A DNA stretch of 64,000 bases from Swaminathania salitolerans (lineage in GTDB: Bacteria; Pseudomonadota; Alphaproteobacteria; Acetobacterales; Acetobacteraceae). Each line of letters starts with the position of its first letter. The stretch's first letter is position 1. Below, in pieces: positions 1-9,098 of this stretch. The stretch lies in assembly GCF_025994315.1 (NCBI RefSeq), contig NZ_BAQE01000030.1. One strand, 5' to 3'. Position numbers and translations under genes: made by a program. The notes beneath the pieces are model-generated. The model ran no database searches, had not been told where the DNA came from, and saw only the letters and a list, made by a program, of their open reading frames with translations.

Positions 1-549
1 CGGCTTCGCATTCTCGACGTCACGACGCAGGATACGCCCGTTCGGGCCGGTTCCCTCGAGGGTCGCAAGGTCGATACCCTTCTGCGACGCGATGCGGCGC
101 GCGAGAGGCGATGCGAAAACGCGCTTGCCTGCAGGCGCAGCCTGAGAAGGCGAAGCGGTCTGGCCCGAGGCAGTCTGGCTTGAAGCAGTCCGGGCAGGAG
201 CAATTCGATTGGAAGCGTCTTGATCGGAAGCGTTCCGGGCGGCGGTCTGCGGTGCCGGCTCGGCCTTCTTCGCGGGCGCTGCCTCGACAGCATCCGGCAC
301 GTCCTCGCCCTCATCGACCAGAATGGCGATGGGTGCATTGACCTTCACCCCCTCGCTGCCTTCTGGAACGACGATACGACCGAGAATGCCTTCATCGACG
401 GCCTCGACTTCCATCGTGGCCTTGTCCGTCTCGATCTCGGCAATCAGATCGCCCGATCTGACCGTGTCGCCTTCCTTCTTCAGCCAGCGCGAGAGCGTTC
501 CCTCGGTCATGGTCGGAGAAAGAGCGGGCATCAGGATATTGGTAGCCAT
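1..549 (-). CDS. pdhC: Pyruvate dehydrogenase E2 (dihydrolipoamide acetyltransferase), N-terminal part
   Basis: This is the acetyl-transferring core subunit of the pyruvate dehydrogenase complex; only the first 183 residues lie in the window. A lipoyl domain occupies residues 1-80 with the lipoylated lysine in ETDKATMEVEA (Lys43). An Ala/Thr/Ser/Gln-rich flexible linker with imperfect repeats follows (about 95-142), then the start of the peripheral subunit-binding domain (about 143-180, SPLARRIA and GRILRRDV). The catalytic domain is beyond the window edge. The ATG at 547-549 lies 12 bases after the pdhB stop, so this is the third gene of a pdhA-pdhB-pdhC operon. The family assignment is firm; completeness of the C-terminus cannot be judged. 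Confidence 0.93.
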   Translation of the reverse strand, partial: MATNILMPALSPTMTEGTLSRWLKKEGDTVRSGDLIAEIETDKATMEVEAVDEGILGRIVVPEGSEGVKVNAPIAILVDEGEDVPDAVEAAPAKKAEPAPQTAARNASDQDASNRIAPARTASSQTASGQTASPSQAAPAGKRVFASPLARRIASQKGIDLATLEGTGPNGRILRRDVENAKP

Positions 550-561
550 GGTCGCAGCCCC

Positions 562-1908
562 TCAGAACAGTTTGCAAACCGCGTCCACCACCCAGTCAGG
601 CTGCGGAAGCGCATGTTTTTCGAGATTGGCGGCGTAAGGCAGCGGAATATCGAGCCCGCAGACGCGCGCAGGCGGTGCATCGAGATAATCGAAAGCCTGC
701 TCGCAGGCGATCGTGCAGATCTCGGCCCCGATACCGGCCACGGGCCAGCCTTCCTCGACCGAGACGATACGGCTCGTCTTCTTCACGCTGTTGACGATGG
801 TCTCGGTGTCGAGCGGGCGGATGGTGCGCAGATTGATCACCTCCGCCTCGATCCCCTGCTCTGCCAGTTTCGCAGCCGCCTCGAGCGCCACACCGACCAT
901 GATCGAGAACGCCACCAGCGTGACGTCCTTGCCCTCACGCTCGATCTTCGCCTTGCCGATGGGCAGGATGAAATCCTCATCCACAGGGCACGGGAATTTC
1001 TGTCCGTAGAGAATCTCGTTTTCGAGCACGATTACCGGATTCGGATCGCGGATGGCGGAACGAAGCAGCCCCTTCGCATCTTCGGACGACCAGGGTGCGA
1101 CCACCTTAAGGCCGGGCACATGGGCATACCAGCTGGCATAGCACTGCGAATGCTGTGCGCCCACGCGAGCCGCTGCGCCGTTGGGGCCACGGAACACGAT
1201 GGGACAGCCCATCTGTCCGCCCGACATATAAAGCGTCTTGGCTGCCGAATTGATGATATGGTCGATCGCCTGCATGGCGAAATTCATCGTCATGAATTCC
1301 ACGATCGGCTTGAGGCCCGTCAGCGCGGCGCCCACGGCCATGCCGGTGAAGCCATGCTCGGTGATCGGCGTGTCGATGACGCGTTTCTCGCCGAACTCGT
1401 CCAGCAATCCCTGACTTATCTTGTAAGCGCCCTGGTACTGGGCGACCTCCTCACCCATGAGGAACACGTCCTCGTCGCGGCGCAGCTCAGCTGCCATGGC
1501 ATCGCGAAGGGCCTCACGCACGGTGATGACCGACGTCTCGCCCCATTCGCGATCCGGCGTTGCCACCATGTCCTGCGGCTTCACGGGCGCGGTCTGCTCT
1601 ACGGCGGTCTGTGCCGCTGGCGTCTGTGCGGGTGCAGGACCGCTCTCCAGCGCCGAGATATCCTCACCTTCTTCCGAGATGATGGCGATCTGGGTATTCA
1701 CGGCGACGTTTTCCGTGCCCTCCGGAACCAGGATTTTCGCAAGGATACCGCTATCGACGGCTTCGACTTCCATCGTGGCCTTGTCGGTCTCGATCTCGGC
1801 GATGACGTCGCCGGAACTGATCTTGTCGCCTGCCTTGCGCGTCCATTTCGAGAGCGTGCCTTCGGTCATGGTAGGCGAGAGAGCCGGCATGAGAACAGGA
1901 GCGGCCAT
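562..1908 (-). CDS. pdhB: Pyruvate dehydrogenase E1 component subunit beta, with N-terminal lipoyl domain
   Basis: The beta subunit of E1 carries out decarboxylation of pyruvate and reductive acetylation of lipoyl groups together with PdhA. The 448-residue protein starts with its own lipoyl domain (1-80, Lys43 in ETDKATMEVEA), then a Pro/Ala/Gln linker, then the transketolase-type beta domain from about residue 120 (TPITEHGFTGMAVGAA, GPNGAAARVGAQHSQ). E1 beta with a lipoyl domain is known from alphaproteobacteria. The lipoyl segment is very similar to that of the downstream pdhC. It starts 3 bases after the pdhA stop, showing tight operon packing. Confidence 0.96.
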   Translation of the reverse strand: MAAPVLMPALSPTMTEGTLSKWTRKAGDKISSGDVIAEIETDKATMEVEAVDSGILAKILVPEGTENVAVNTQIAIISEEGEDISALESGPAPAQTPAAQTAVEQTAPVKPQDMVATPDREWGETSVITVREALRDAMAAELRRDEDVFLMGEEVAQYQGAYKISQGLLDEFGEKRVIDTPITEHGFTGMAVGAALTGLKPIVEFMTMNFAMQAIDHIINSAAKTLYMSGGQMGCPIVFRGPNGAAARVGAQHSQCYASWYAHVPGLKVVAPWSSEDAKGLLRSAIRDPNPVIVLENEILYGQKFPCPVDEDFILPIGKAKIEREGKDVTLVAFSIMVGVALEAAAKLAEQGIEAEVINLRTIRPLDTETIVNSVKKTSRIVSVEEGWPVAGIGAEICTIACEQAFDYLDAPPARVCGLDIPLPYAANLEKHALPQPDWVVDAVCKLF

Positions 1909-1911
1909 AAC

Positions 1912-2931
1912 TTACGCCTCCACCAGAATATCGGTCCAGAGTTCGGAAAGATCGGGCTCGGGGCTGTTCTGCGCGAACTCGGCAGCGTCGTTGACGATCT
2001 GCTTCACCTCGGCATCGATTTCCTTGAAAATATCCTCGCCGGTTCCCTTCTCGACGAGGAGACGGTGAAGCGCCTCGATCGGGTCGCGCGTGCGCCGCAT
2101 TTCCTCGACCTCGGACCGGTCGCGGTAACGCGCGGGGTCGGACATCGAGTGACCGCGATAACGATAGGTTTCCATCTCGAGCAGGAACGGCCCCTTGCCC
2201 GCCCGGCAATGCGCGACGGCTTCCTTTGCGGCCTCATGCACGGCGAAGAGATCCATACCGTCCACCTTGCGGCCCGGAATATGCCAGGGCTCGCCGATAC
2301 GGGAGAGATCCTTGGCCGCGCTGGCGCGCTCGACGCTCGTGCCCATGCCGTAGCGGTTGTTCTCGATCACATAGATGCAGGGCAGTTTGTGCAGGGATGC
2401 GAGATTGAAGCTCTCATAGACCTGCCCCTGCTGGGCCGCACCTTCTCCGAAATAGGCGACACCCACTTCGTCCGTGCCGCGATACTTGTTCGCAAAGGCG
2501 AGCCCGGTGCCGATGGCCACCTGGGCGCCGACGATTCCATGACCGCCATAGAAATTCTTCTCGCGCGAGAACATGTGCATGGAGCCACCCTTGCCATGCG
2601 AATAACCGTCCTTGCGTCCGGTCAGTTCCGCCATGACGCCGCGCGGGCTCATGCCCATCATGAGCATATGGGCGTGGTCGCGATAGGATGTCACGATCTT
2701 GTCGCCAGGCTTCATCGCGAGCGACATGCCGACGATGACCGCTTCCTGACCGATATAGAGATGGCAGAATCCGCCGATCAGTCCCATGCCGTAAAGCTGC
2801 CCGGCCTTCTCCTCGAAGCGGCGCAGGAGCAGCATGTCGCGATATGCTGTGCGAACGGTTTCCAGTGGCAGGATCGGTCCGTTGTGATCCGCGAGCGGCT
2901 GGGCCGCTCCCTTTTTGGCTGAGCCGGACAT
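1912..2931 (-). CDS. pdhA: Pyruvate dehydrogenase E1 component subunit alpha
   Basis: The thiamine-diphosphate-binding alpha subunit of E1, 339 residues from the ATG at 2929-2931. This start is chosen because AGGAG lies about 8 bases upstream; a longer reading frame upstream has no comparable site. The TPP fold is seen around residues 155-195, ending with ENNRYGMG. The usual GDG at the start of the TPP motif reads GEG here (residues 162-164, YFGEGAAQQGQ), a conservative change of a metal ligand. The phosphorylation-loop-like region SMSDPARYR is present. First gene of pdhABC; a palindrome at 2975-2996 lies just upstream. Function is secure, the effect of the Asp-to-Glu change is unknown. Confidence 0.95.
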   Translation of the reverse strand: MSGSAKKGAAQPLADHNGPILPLETVRTAYRDMLLLRRFEEKAGQLYGMGLIGGFCHLYIGQEAVIVGMSLAMKPGDKIVTSYRDHAHMLMMGMSPRGVMAELTGRKDGYSHGKGGSMHMFSREKNFYGGHGIVGAQVAIGTGLAFANKYRGTDEVGVAYFGEGAAQQGQVYESFNLASLHKLPCIYVIENNRYGMGTSVERASAAKDLSRIGEPWHIPGRKVDGMDLFAVHEAAKEAVAHCRAGKGPFLLEMETYRYRGHSMSDPARYRDRSEVEEMRRTRDPIEALHRLLVEKGTGEDIFKEIDAEVKQIVNDAAEFAQNSPEPDLSELWTDILVEA

Positions 2932-2974
2932 GCTGGGTATCTCCTGAGCCTGACTTTGCGCCACGCGCAACTTA

Positions 2975-2996
2975 CGGACCGGTATTTACCAGTCCG
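2975..2996. promoter_or_regulatory. Near-perfect palindrome upstream of pdhA
   Basis: The sequence GGACCGGTATTTACCAGTCC and one flanking base pair on each side form an inverted repeat with arms CGGAC(C/T)GGTA around a central TT. It is about 45 bases upstream of the pdhA start, in the short gap after trpC. The GGTA...TACC core resembles operators of GntR/FadR-type regulators such as PdhR, but the spacing is not that of the E. coli PdhR box. Operator function is inference. Confidence 0.45.
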
Positions 2997-3035
2997 GTTG
3001 CGCAAGTCCACAACCCGGGCTGTTAATTCTGTGCG

Positions 3036-3947
3036 TTACAACGTGCCGAGCAGGCGTCGGGCCGCCAGACCGGGATCGTCCTCGCGCAGCAGGCTCTCGC
3101 CGACGAGAACGCCGCTCGCCCCCACCTCGCCGACCCTCAGGACATCATCTTGCGTTCTGATGCCGCTTTCCGAAACAAGTATGCGATCAGGGGGCACGAG
3201 AGGTGCCAGATCCATCGTCGTCTGCAGATCGGTGGTCAGGGTTCTGAGATTGCGGTTGTTGATTCCGATGAGCGAGGTGTCGAGCGCGAGCGCCCTGTTC
3301 AGTTCGGATTCGTCATGAACCTCGCACAGGACATCCAGATCAAGTCCTCGTGCGAGCCCGATCAGCTCCGCCGCCTCGGAATCGGAAATCGCGGAGAGAA
3401 TGAGCAGGATGCAATCGGCACCGATCAGGCGGCTCTCATGCACCTGCCAGGGCTCGAGGATGAAATCCTTGCGCAGGATCGGAAGGGCGCACGCATCCTT
3501 GACCGCCTTGAGATCGTCGATGGAGCCGTGGAAACAGGCGCTCTCGGTCAGGATGGAAAGACAGATCGCGCCGGCGGCCTCATAGGATTTCGCGATTCCC
3601 ACCGGGTCGTAATCGGGGCGGAGGATTCCGGCCGAAGGCGACGCCTTCTTGATTTCCGCGATCAGCCCGACCCGCCTGTCGGCGGCCATCTGCTTGAGCG
3701 CCTGACCGAAACCCCGCGTCGGAACGCTGACCTCGCGGGCGCGCGCCGTGATCTCCTTGAGCGGCATGATCTGCGAACGCTGTTCGACATCGATGCGCGT
3801 CCTCGCGCAGATACGTGCCAGAACATCGGGCATCTCGCCTGTCTGGACCGGGACCGATGCCGTATCCTGAACGACGGTTCCCGGCACCTGTACATCCGGA
3901 TAACCGGAGGGTGTATCGTGGGCCGGACCGGACGAAGTTTCAGTCAT
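3036..3947 (-). CDS. trpC: Indole-3-glycerol phosphate synthase
   Basis: Converts carboxyphenylaminodeoxyribulose phosphate to indole-3-glycerol phosphate in tryptophan synthesis. The TIM barrel begins near residue 40 with PDVLARICART; the catalytic EIKKASPSAG is at 98-107, followed by FILEPWQVHESRLIGAD, EVHDESEL, GINNRNL and LVSESGI. The start at 3947 overlaps the trpD stop as ATGA and has AGGA upstream, so it is kept. It gives about 38 extra N-terminal residues compared with typical enzymes of about 265 residues. An internal ATG at Met39 is the alternative start but has no clear ribosome site. Last gene of the trpE-G-D-C run. Confidence 0.96.
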   Translation of the reverse strand: MTETSSGPAHDTPSGYPDVQVPGTVVQDTASVPVQTGEMPDVLARICARTRIDVEQRSQIMPLKEITARAREVSVPTRGFGQALKQMAADRRVGLIAEIKKASPSAGILRPDYDPVGIAKSYEAAGAICLSILTESACFHGSIDDLKAVKDACALPILRKDFILEPWQVHESRLIGADCILLILSAISDSEAAELIGLARGLDLDVLCEVHDESELNRALALDTSLIGINNRNLRTLTTDLQTTMDLAPLVPPDRILVSESGIRTQDDVLRVGEVGASGVLVGESLLREDDPGLAARRLLGTL

Positions 3948-5062
3948 GGGAGTCCTGCTATCTGGATCATGCGTGGAGAGGATACCGCTTCATCGCCCCG
4001 GATATCGGCGTCCTGCGCCCTCGCCAAGGCGGAACGGGCAAGGCCGCTATCGATGGCCTGCGCGGCCGTGGCGACGTTCCGACGCAGAAGGTCGGATGAG
4101 ACGGTATCGTTTTCAAGGATGGAAGCCCGCCCTGCAACATGCAGGGCGACGGCTGTATTGAGCAAAACGGTATCGCGATAGGCGCCGGCCTGCCCCGAGA
4201 GCATCTCGATCAGGCGCGCCGCATTGTATCCGGGATCGCCCCCGGCGAGCGCCGCAATCGGACGCCGTGAAAATCCCGCCATCTCGGGCGTGAGAACGAG
4301 GTCCAGAAACCTGTCTCCCTCCCAGGCCCTCATGCGCGACGGGCCGGCGAGCGTGATCTCGTCGCTGCCCCCACGATCGGTCTCTCCGTGCACGGCCCAG
4401 ATGCATCGCCCCCCGAGAGCGGCAAGCGTCTGTGCCACCGGCTCGAGCCAGCGCGCTTCGTACACGCCGATCATCTGGCGTCGCACACAGGCCGGATTGC
4501 ACAGGGGACCGACAAGATTGAAAATGGTCCGGAAACCGAGCGCCCCCCTGACGGGCGCGGCATGGCGCATCGCCGGGTGATGAACGGGCGCGGAGAGAAA
4601 GGCGAGATTATCCTCGTTCAGCCGCCGTGCCTGCTGCGCGAGGTCTTCGCTCGGGGCGATGCCGAGCGCCATGAGCGTATCGGTCGCACCGCTGCGGGAG
4701 GACAGCGCCCGGTTGCCGTGCTTGGCAACGGGTACGCCGAGCCCGGCGAGCACGAAGGCGACGGCTGTGGAGACATTGAGGGTGCCCAGACCGTCACCGC
4801 CCGTGCCGCACACATCCATGGCGTTCTCGGGCACGGAAGGAAGCGTCGTCATGACCTGACGCACGGCACGAACCGCGCCGCTCAGCTCCTCCACCGTTTC
4901 GCCGCGCAGATGGAATGCCATGAGGATGGCCGCGAGCTGCTCGGGAGGCGCGGCCCCGCGCATGACGATGGAAAAGAGCCGCTCCGTCTCTTCCGCAGTC
5001 AGGGTCTGGGCATTGGCGAGTCGGCCCAGAACCTGCCGGAGGCTTCCGCTTTGCGTGTCCAT
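3944..5062 (-). CDS. trpD: Anthranilate phosphoribosyltransferase
   Basis: Transfers phosphoribosyl from PRPP to anthranilate. The 372-residue protein has the family motifs DVCGTGGDGLGTLNVST (83-99, PRPP binding) and KHGNRALSSRSGATDTL, with the RTIFNLVGPLCNP segment further on. The N-terminal helical domain is present (Leu-Gly-Arg-Leu-Ala-Asn). It starts directly after trpG and overlaps trpC by four bases (ATGA), which suggests translational coupling. Confidence 0.96.
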   Translation of the reverse strand: MDTQSGSLRQVLGRLANAQTLTAEETERLFSIVMRGAAPPEQLAAILMAFHLRGETVEELSGAVRAVRQVMTTLPSVPENAMDVCGTGGDGLGTLNVSTAVAFVLAGLGVPVAKHGNRALSSRSGATDTLMALGIAPSEDLAQQARRLNEDNLAFLSAPVHHPAMRHAAPVRGALGFRTIFNLVGPLCNPACVRRQMIGVYEARWLEPVAQTLAALGGRCIWAVHGETDRGGSDEITLAGPSRMRAWEGDRFLDLVLTPEMAGFSRRPIAALAGGDPGYNAARLIEMLSGQAGAYRDTVLLNTAVALHVAGRASILENDTVSSDLLRRNVATAAQAIDSGLARSALARAQDADIRGDEAVSSPRMIQIAGLP

Positions 5063-5662
5063 TCAGGCGGCTTGCCGTTCGGGTGCCGTGCCGCGAACGA
5101 TCGAGAGGAAATTGGCCAGAAGGCGTCCCCCGTCTTCCGAGGCGATGCTCTCCGGATGGAACTGGACACCATGCACCGGCAGATCGCGATGTCGCACGCC
5201 CATGATGACGCCGTCCTGCGCGCGGGCATTGACGACCAGACACGCCGGGACACTCTCCGGCGCCAGGGTCAGGCTGTGATATCGCGTCGCCCGGGTCGGG
5301 TCGGGCAATCCCGCGAAAACGCCGCTGCCGTCATGGGCGATGGCATCGACCTTTCCATGCATGGGAACCGGCGCGCGAACCACCTTCGCCCCGAAGACCT
5401 GACCGATCGCCTGATGGCCCAGACAGACGCCAAGCACCGGAATGCCACGGGATGCGGCCTCTGCGATGAGTGGGCAGCATAACCCGGCCTCATCCGGCGC
5501 ACGCGGACCGGGAGAGATCACGATGGCCTCGGGCGCGAGGGCGAGCGCGTCCTCGACGCTCAGGGCGTCGTTGCGCCGCACCTCGCAGCGCTCGCCCAGC
5601 ATTCCGAAATGATGGACGAGGTTGAAGGTGAAGCTGTCATAGTTGTCGATCAGCAGTATCAT
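5063..5662 (-). CDS. trpG: Anthranilate synthase component II (glutamine amidotransferase)
   Basis: Supplies ammonia from glutamine to TrpE. The class I amidotransferase triad is visible: Cys in GVCLGHQAIG (about residue 80), and His-Glu in GVQFHPESI near the C-terminus. The start is placed at the ATG of MILLIDNYDSFTFN, the usual N-terminus of the family, giving 199 residues; a frame open to 5722 would overlap the end of trpE. The ribosome site before this ATG is weak, so coupling to trpE translation is likely. It is a free-standing subunit, not fused to TrpE as in some alphaproteobacteria. Confidence 0.94.
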   Translation of the reverse strand: MILLIDNYDSFTFNLVHHFGMLGERCEVRRNDALSVEDALALAPEAIVISPGPRAPDEAGLCCPLIAEAASRGIPVLGVCLGHQAIGQVFGAKVVRAPVPMHGKVDAIAHDGSGVFAGLPDPTRATRYHSLTLAPESVPACLVVNARAQDGVIMGVRHRDLPVHGVQFHPESIASEDGGRLLANFLSIVRGTAPERQAA

Positions 5663-5703
5663 GGCATCAAAATGGCGCGCTCTTCCCTGAAAATCAATTT
5701 CCG

Positions 5704-7176
5704 TTACGTTGCTATCGCGCAAGCAGCCTGTTTCACAGCAAGCTCTGCGGCGCGGAATATGGCGCGGGACTTGTGCCGCGTCTCCATTTCTTCCGCCTCC
5801 GGGTCGCTATCCGCGACGACGCCGCACCCGGCCTGCACATGCATCTGACCGTCATGCAGGATGGCCATCCGCAGGCCGATACAGGTATCCATATCTCCAT
5901 CCGCACCGAAATAGCCGATACATCCGGCATAAGGTCCCCTGCGGGTTGCCTCCAGCTCGTCGATGATCTCCATCGCCCGGATCTTGGGCGCCCCCGTCAG
6001 CGTGCCTGCCGGGAAGGCCGCTTCCAGCGCATCGATCGCGTCGCATTCGGGACGGATCGCACCGTGAACGGTCGAAGAGATATGCATGACATGGCTGTAG
6101 CGTTCGATCACGAAGGATGCGGGAACCGAGACGCTCCCCATACGCGAAACCCGACCCACATCGTTGCGACCCAGATCGATCAGCATCAGATGCTCGGCGC
6201 GCTCCTTCTGATCGGCCAGCAGCTCGCGCTCGAGCCTCAGATCGTCGTCGCGATCCGCCCCACGCGGGCGCGTTCCCGCAAGGGGGCGCACCGTGACGAC
6301 GCCCTCTCGCAGCCGCACGAGAATCTCGGGAGACGACCCGACGAGCGAGAAGCCATCGAGCTCGACGAGAAACAGGAACGGTGCCGGATTGACCCGCCGG
6401 AGAGAACGGTACAGCGCCAGGGACGGCAGAGGAAATCCGGTCGAGAACCGCTGGCTGGGCACGATCTGGAACGCATCTCCCGCCGCGATGTAATCCTGCG
6501 CGACACGCACCTTCGCCCTGAAGGCTTCGGCCTCCACGGTCGAACGCGGCGGCGCGAGTGTCGTCCCCGCCGGCAATGTATCGGCGGGATCGGGAGCGAC
6601 AGTGGCAAGCGCCATCCGCGCACGCCCGAGCAGACTCTCGGCCTCCTCGCGGCTCATGCCGCCTTCCCGCAGGGGCACGGCGAGATAAAGCTCGTCGCGC
6701 ACCGAGTCGAAAACGGCGAAGAGGCCGGGGCGCATCATCACCCCGTCCGGGAGTCCGAGATCGTCCGGAGGCGCTTCCGGCAGGACCTCCATATGACGCA
6801 CCATGTCATAGCCGAGATAGCCGAAAACTCCGCCGATCATGGTGGGCAGCCCCTCGGGCAGTTCGGCACGGCTCTCCTCGACGAGTTTCCTCAGCGATAC
6901 GAGCGGGGCATCCCCGACGGGACAGAATGCCGATCCGGCCTCGAGCGGCGCATGATCGATCTCGACCCTGCCCTGCGTGCAGCGCCAGACCAGATCGGGC
7001 AGAAGGGCGATCACGGAATAACGTCCCCGCGTCGCCCCCCCCTCGACGCTTTCGAAAAGCAGCCTGTAGGGCCGCCCCGTCGCGGATTCGGGCACGAGGG
7101 ACGAAAGTTTCATATAGGCGGCGACGGGGGTGAGCAGATCCGCTGCCTCGACCGACCAGACGAACCCGGTCGTCAT
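5704..7176 (-). CDS. trpE: Anthranilate synthase component I
   Basis: Converts chorismate to anthranilate using ammonia from TrpG; 490 residues. The N-terminal regulatory region has LLFESVEGG, where the conserved Glu-Ser belongs to the tryptophan feedback site. The chorismate-binding domain has PSQRFSTGFP, LVGSSPEILVRL, PLAGTRPRG, DLGRNDVGRV, FPAGTLTGAPKIRAMEIIDELE and GYFGADGDMD. Its ATG overlaps the stop of the upstream PpiD-like gene (ATGA). No leader peptide or attenuator is visible because the start lies inside that overlap. Confidence 0.96.
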   Translation of the reverse strand: MTTGFVWSVEAADLLTPVAAYMKLSSLVPESATGRPYRLLFESVEGGATRGRYSVIALLPDLVWRCTQGRVEIDHAPLEAGSAFCPVGDAPLVSLRKLVEESRAELPEGLPTMIGGVFGYLGYDMVRHMEVLPEAPPDDLGLPDGVMMRPGLFAVFDSVRDELYLAVPLREGGMSREEAESLLGRARMALATVAPDPADTLPAGTTLAPPRSTVEAEAFRAKVRVAQDYIAAGDAFQIVPSQRFSTGFPLPSLALYRSLRRVNPAPFLFLVELDGFSLVGSSPEILVRLREGVVTVRPLAGTRPRGADRDDDLRLERELLADQKERAEHLMLIDLGRNDVGRVSRMGSVSVPASFVIERYSHVMHISSTVHGAIRPECDAIDALEAAFPAGTLTGAPKIRAMEIIDELEATRRGPYAGCIGYFGADGDMDTCIGLRMAILHDGQMHVQAGCGVVADSDPEAEEMETRHKSRAIFRAAELAVKQAACAIAT

Positions 7177-9098
7177 TGCGCCGCCTCGCCGTTTTCCGCT
7201 CCGAGCACCCGTTTGATGACCGCAAGATTGGGCTTGGGCTTGATCTCGTTCTCCAGGCTGCGGACGACCATGATGGGGATATCGGCGTGATAGCTATCGA
7301 CGAGCTGGCTGCGCATCATGTCATTCAGGGATTTCGTCGCTTCGGGTGGCGGCATGCGCGTTCCGGTCACGGTGAACACATAATAGTCGTCGCCATGCGT
7401 CACCATCGCCGTCTTGCCCTTGCCCGTCGAGAAGATCTCACCCAGCAGCTCGGAGGGGAGCCCCGCAGTCTGGACGCGGGAGACGGCAAGACCTGTCTGG
7501 AGCAAAGCTGCATCCTGCGTCCCAGCGACCGACGGCCCCAGACCGTGCGCAGCGCGTGCGGCGCGCATGAGCGCGGTCGCGCGGATTTCGGCCATGCGAT
7601 CCTGCTGCGCCTTTCTCCAGTCATGCGCCACCTGCTCGCGCACCTCGTCATAGGGCTTGACGTGGCCGGGCTCGATCGCATCGACGAGAACCGCGAAGGC
7701 GCTGCCCTCCGGACCGTTGACGAGGCTCGGCGCCTCGTCCTTCCCCTGGGAGAAGATACGGGCGATCAGGGCCTTGCGAAGTGCCTCGTCACCCGGAAGA
7801 GGTGCGACCTCGCCATCTTTCGTCAGACCCTGGGCATCGAGCGAGCCCTGGGCGGGAACGGCACCGATATCGCTCGGGATCTGCTCGAGATCGCGACTGC
7901 CTGCAATGGCATCCTGCAATTTGGCGACGCGCGCGGCGAGCAGTTGCGGCGCCTGGAGTTTTGCGGCTTCGTCCCTGATTTCCGCCTTGGCGTGGTCGAA
8001 ATCGGTCTTGTGAGGCGGCTTGACCGACGTCACGCGAAAGACCACCCACCCTGTCTCGGTCCGGATCGGCCCTTCGATCTTGCCGGGCTGTGCCGCGAAA
8101 GCCGCCCTGGCCAGTTCCGGGCTCGGGATCGAATCGGCACGGGCATCGGGAAATGCGACCGAGGCCGCCTCGGGATCGCGCTTCTGGATCGCATCCCACG
8201 CGCCGTTTTCCTGCCAGTCGCGAAGCAGGGCTTCGGCCTTGCCTTTATCCGCGACCGTCAGCGCCTCGATGCTGCGCGTCTCGGGAACGTCGTATTTGCG
8301 AATCTCGAGGTCGTAGTAGCGGCGCAGATCCTCATCGGCGAAGGTCAGGGTGCGCGCGATGGTCCCGGCCGTGAGAACGACCGCCTTGGCGTGACGATAT
8401 TCCGTCGTGCGGTAGAGCCAGGGGTGCGTGTCGTAGAAGCGTCGCAGCTGGCTCTCCTCAGCCGGGGCCGGAACCTGCATGGCCGTCGCATCGAGGCGGA
8501 TCAGATCGATTACATGCTCCTGCGCATCGAAACCCGTGAGACGGTCGAGCATGGCGTTCGGCACGTTCATCGTGTTCCCCAACCCCTCGAGGAGATTGCG
8601 TGTCGCGATATCGTCACGGACCTTGGAAAGAAGATCGCGCTCGCTCATCCCGATCTGGGCGAGCTTGCGATTCATGACCGCACGATCGAACCGACCATCG
8701 GTGCCATGGAAGAAAGGCATGGCGAATACGGTCTGGCGCACCAGCGCATCGGGGATTTTCATCCCGTTACGATCGGCAAGCGCCAGGATTTCCGCCTGGG
8801 CGAGCAGCCGCTGGAGAACCTGCTGCCCCGCCTGCTGCCGGGTTTCTGCCGGGAGCTGCGTCGGGCTCTGGAAACCGGACTGGCGCGCGAGCTGCATGAG
8901 CTGGCTGCGCAGGGCGACATCGAGATCCTGGGCCGTCACGTCGCGCGTTCCGACCTTGATCGCGATATTGGCCTGGTTGCCGCTATAGCTGCCCACCATG
9001 TCGCCCACGCCCCAGCCGACAAAGGCAAGGAAGATGAGGAGCGCGATGATGCGCCCAACCCAGGAATCGACGACGAGATGACGTAAGGCGGTGATCAT
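7173..9098 (-). CDS. PpiD-like membrane-anchored peptidyl-prolyl cis-trans isomerase / SurA_N domain chaperone
   Basis: A 641-residue periplasmic folding factor anchored by one N-terminal membrane segment (about 14-32, RIIALLIFLAFVGWGVG). The SurA_N-like region (about 45-230, NRKLAQIGMSERDLLSKVRDD) is followed by a parvulin-like region about 260-370 (PGKIEGPIRTETGWVVFRV). The start is placed at MITALRHL, which gives the typical short cytoplasmic tail; the frame stays open upstream to 9251. In alphaproteobacteria a ppiD-like gene often sits next to tpiA and trpE, as here. It is the first gene of the run leading into trpE. Isomerase activity is not certain since many PpiD parvulin domains are degenerate. 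Confidence 0.88.
   Translation of the reverse strand: MITALRHLVVDSWVGRIIALLIFLAFVGWGVGDMVGSYSGNQANIAIKVGTRDVTAQDLDVALRSQLMQLARQSGFQSPTQLPAETRQQAGQQVLQRLLAQAEILALADRNGMKIPDALVRQTVFAMPFFHGTDGRFDRAVMNRKLAQIGMSERDLLSKVRDDIATRNLLEGLGNTMNVPNAMLDRLTGFDAQEHVIDLIRLDATAMQVPAPAEESQLRRFYDTHPWLYRTTEYRHAKAVVLTAGTIARTLTFADEDLRRYYDLEIRKYDVPETRSIEALTVADKGKAEALLRDWQENGAWDAIQKRDPEAASVAFPDARADSIPSPELARAAFAAQPGKIEGPIRTETGWVVFRVTSVKPPHKTDFDHAKAEIRDEAAKLQAPQLLAARVAKLQDAIAGSRDLEQIPSDIGAVPAQGSLDAQGLTKDGEVAPLPGDEALRKALIARIFSQGKDEAPSLVNGPEGSAFAVLVDAIEPGHVKPYDEVREQVAHDWRKAQQDRMAEIRATALMRAARAAHGLGPSVAGTQDAALLQTGLAVSRVQTAGLPSELLGEIFSTGKGKTAMVTHGDDYYVFTVTGTRMPPPEATKSLNDMMRSQLVDSYHADIPIMVVRSLENEIKPKPNLAVIKRVLGAENGEAAQ

Noticed and set aside
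220..2922. A 900-codon open frame on the plus strand opposite pdhABC
   Set aside because: It is an antisense shadow of GC-rich coding DNA; the minus-strand pdh proteins have clear family motifs and ribosome sites. The same applies to the long plus-strand frames over trpE, ppiD, guaB and valS.
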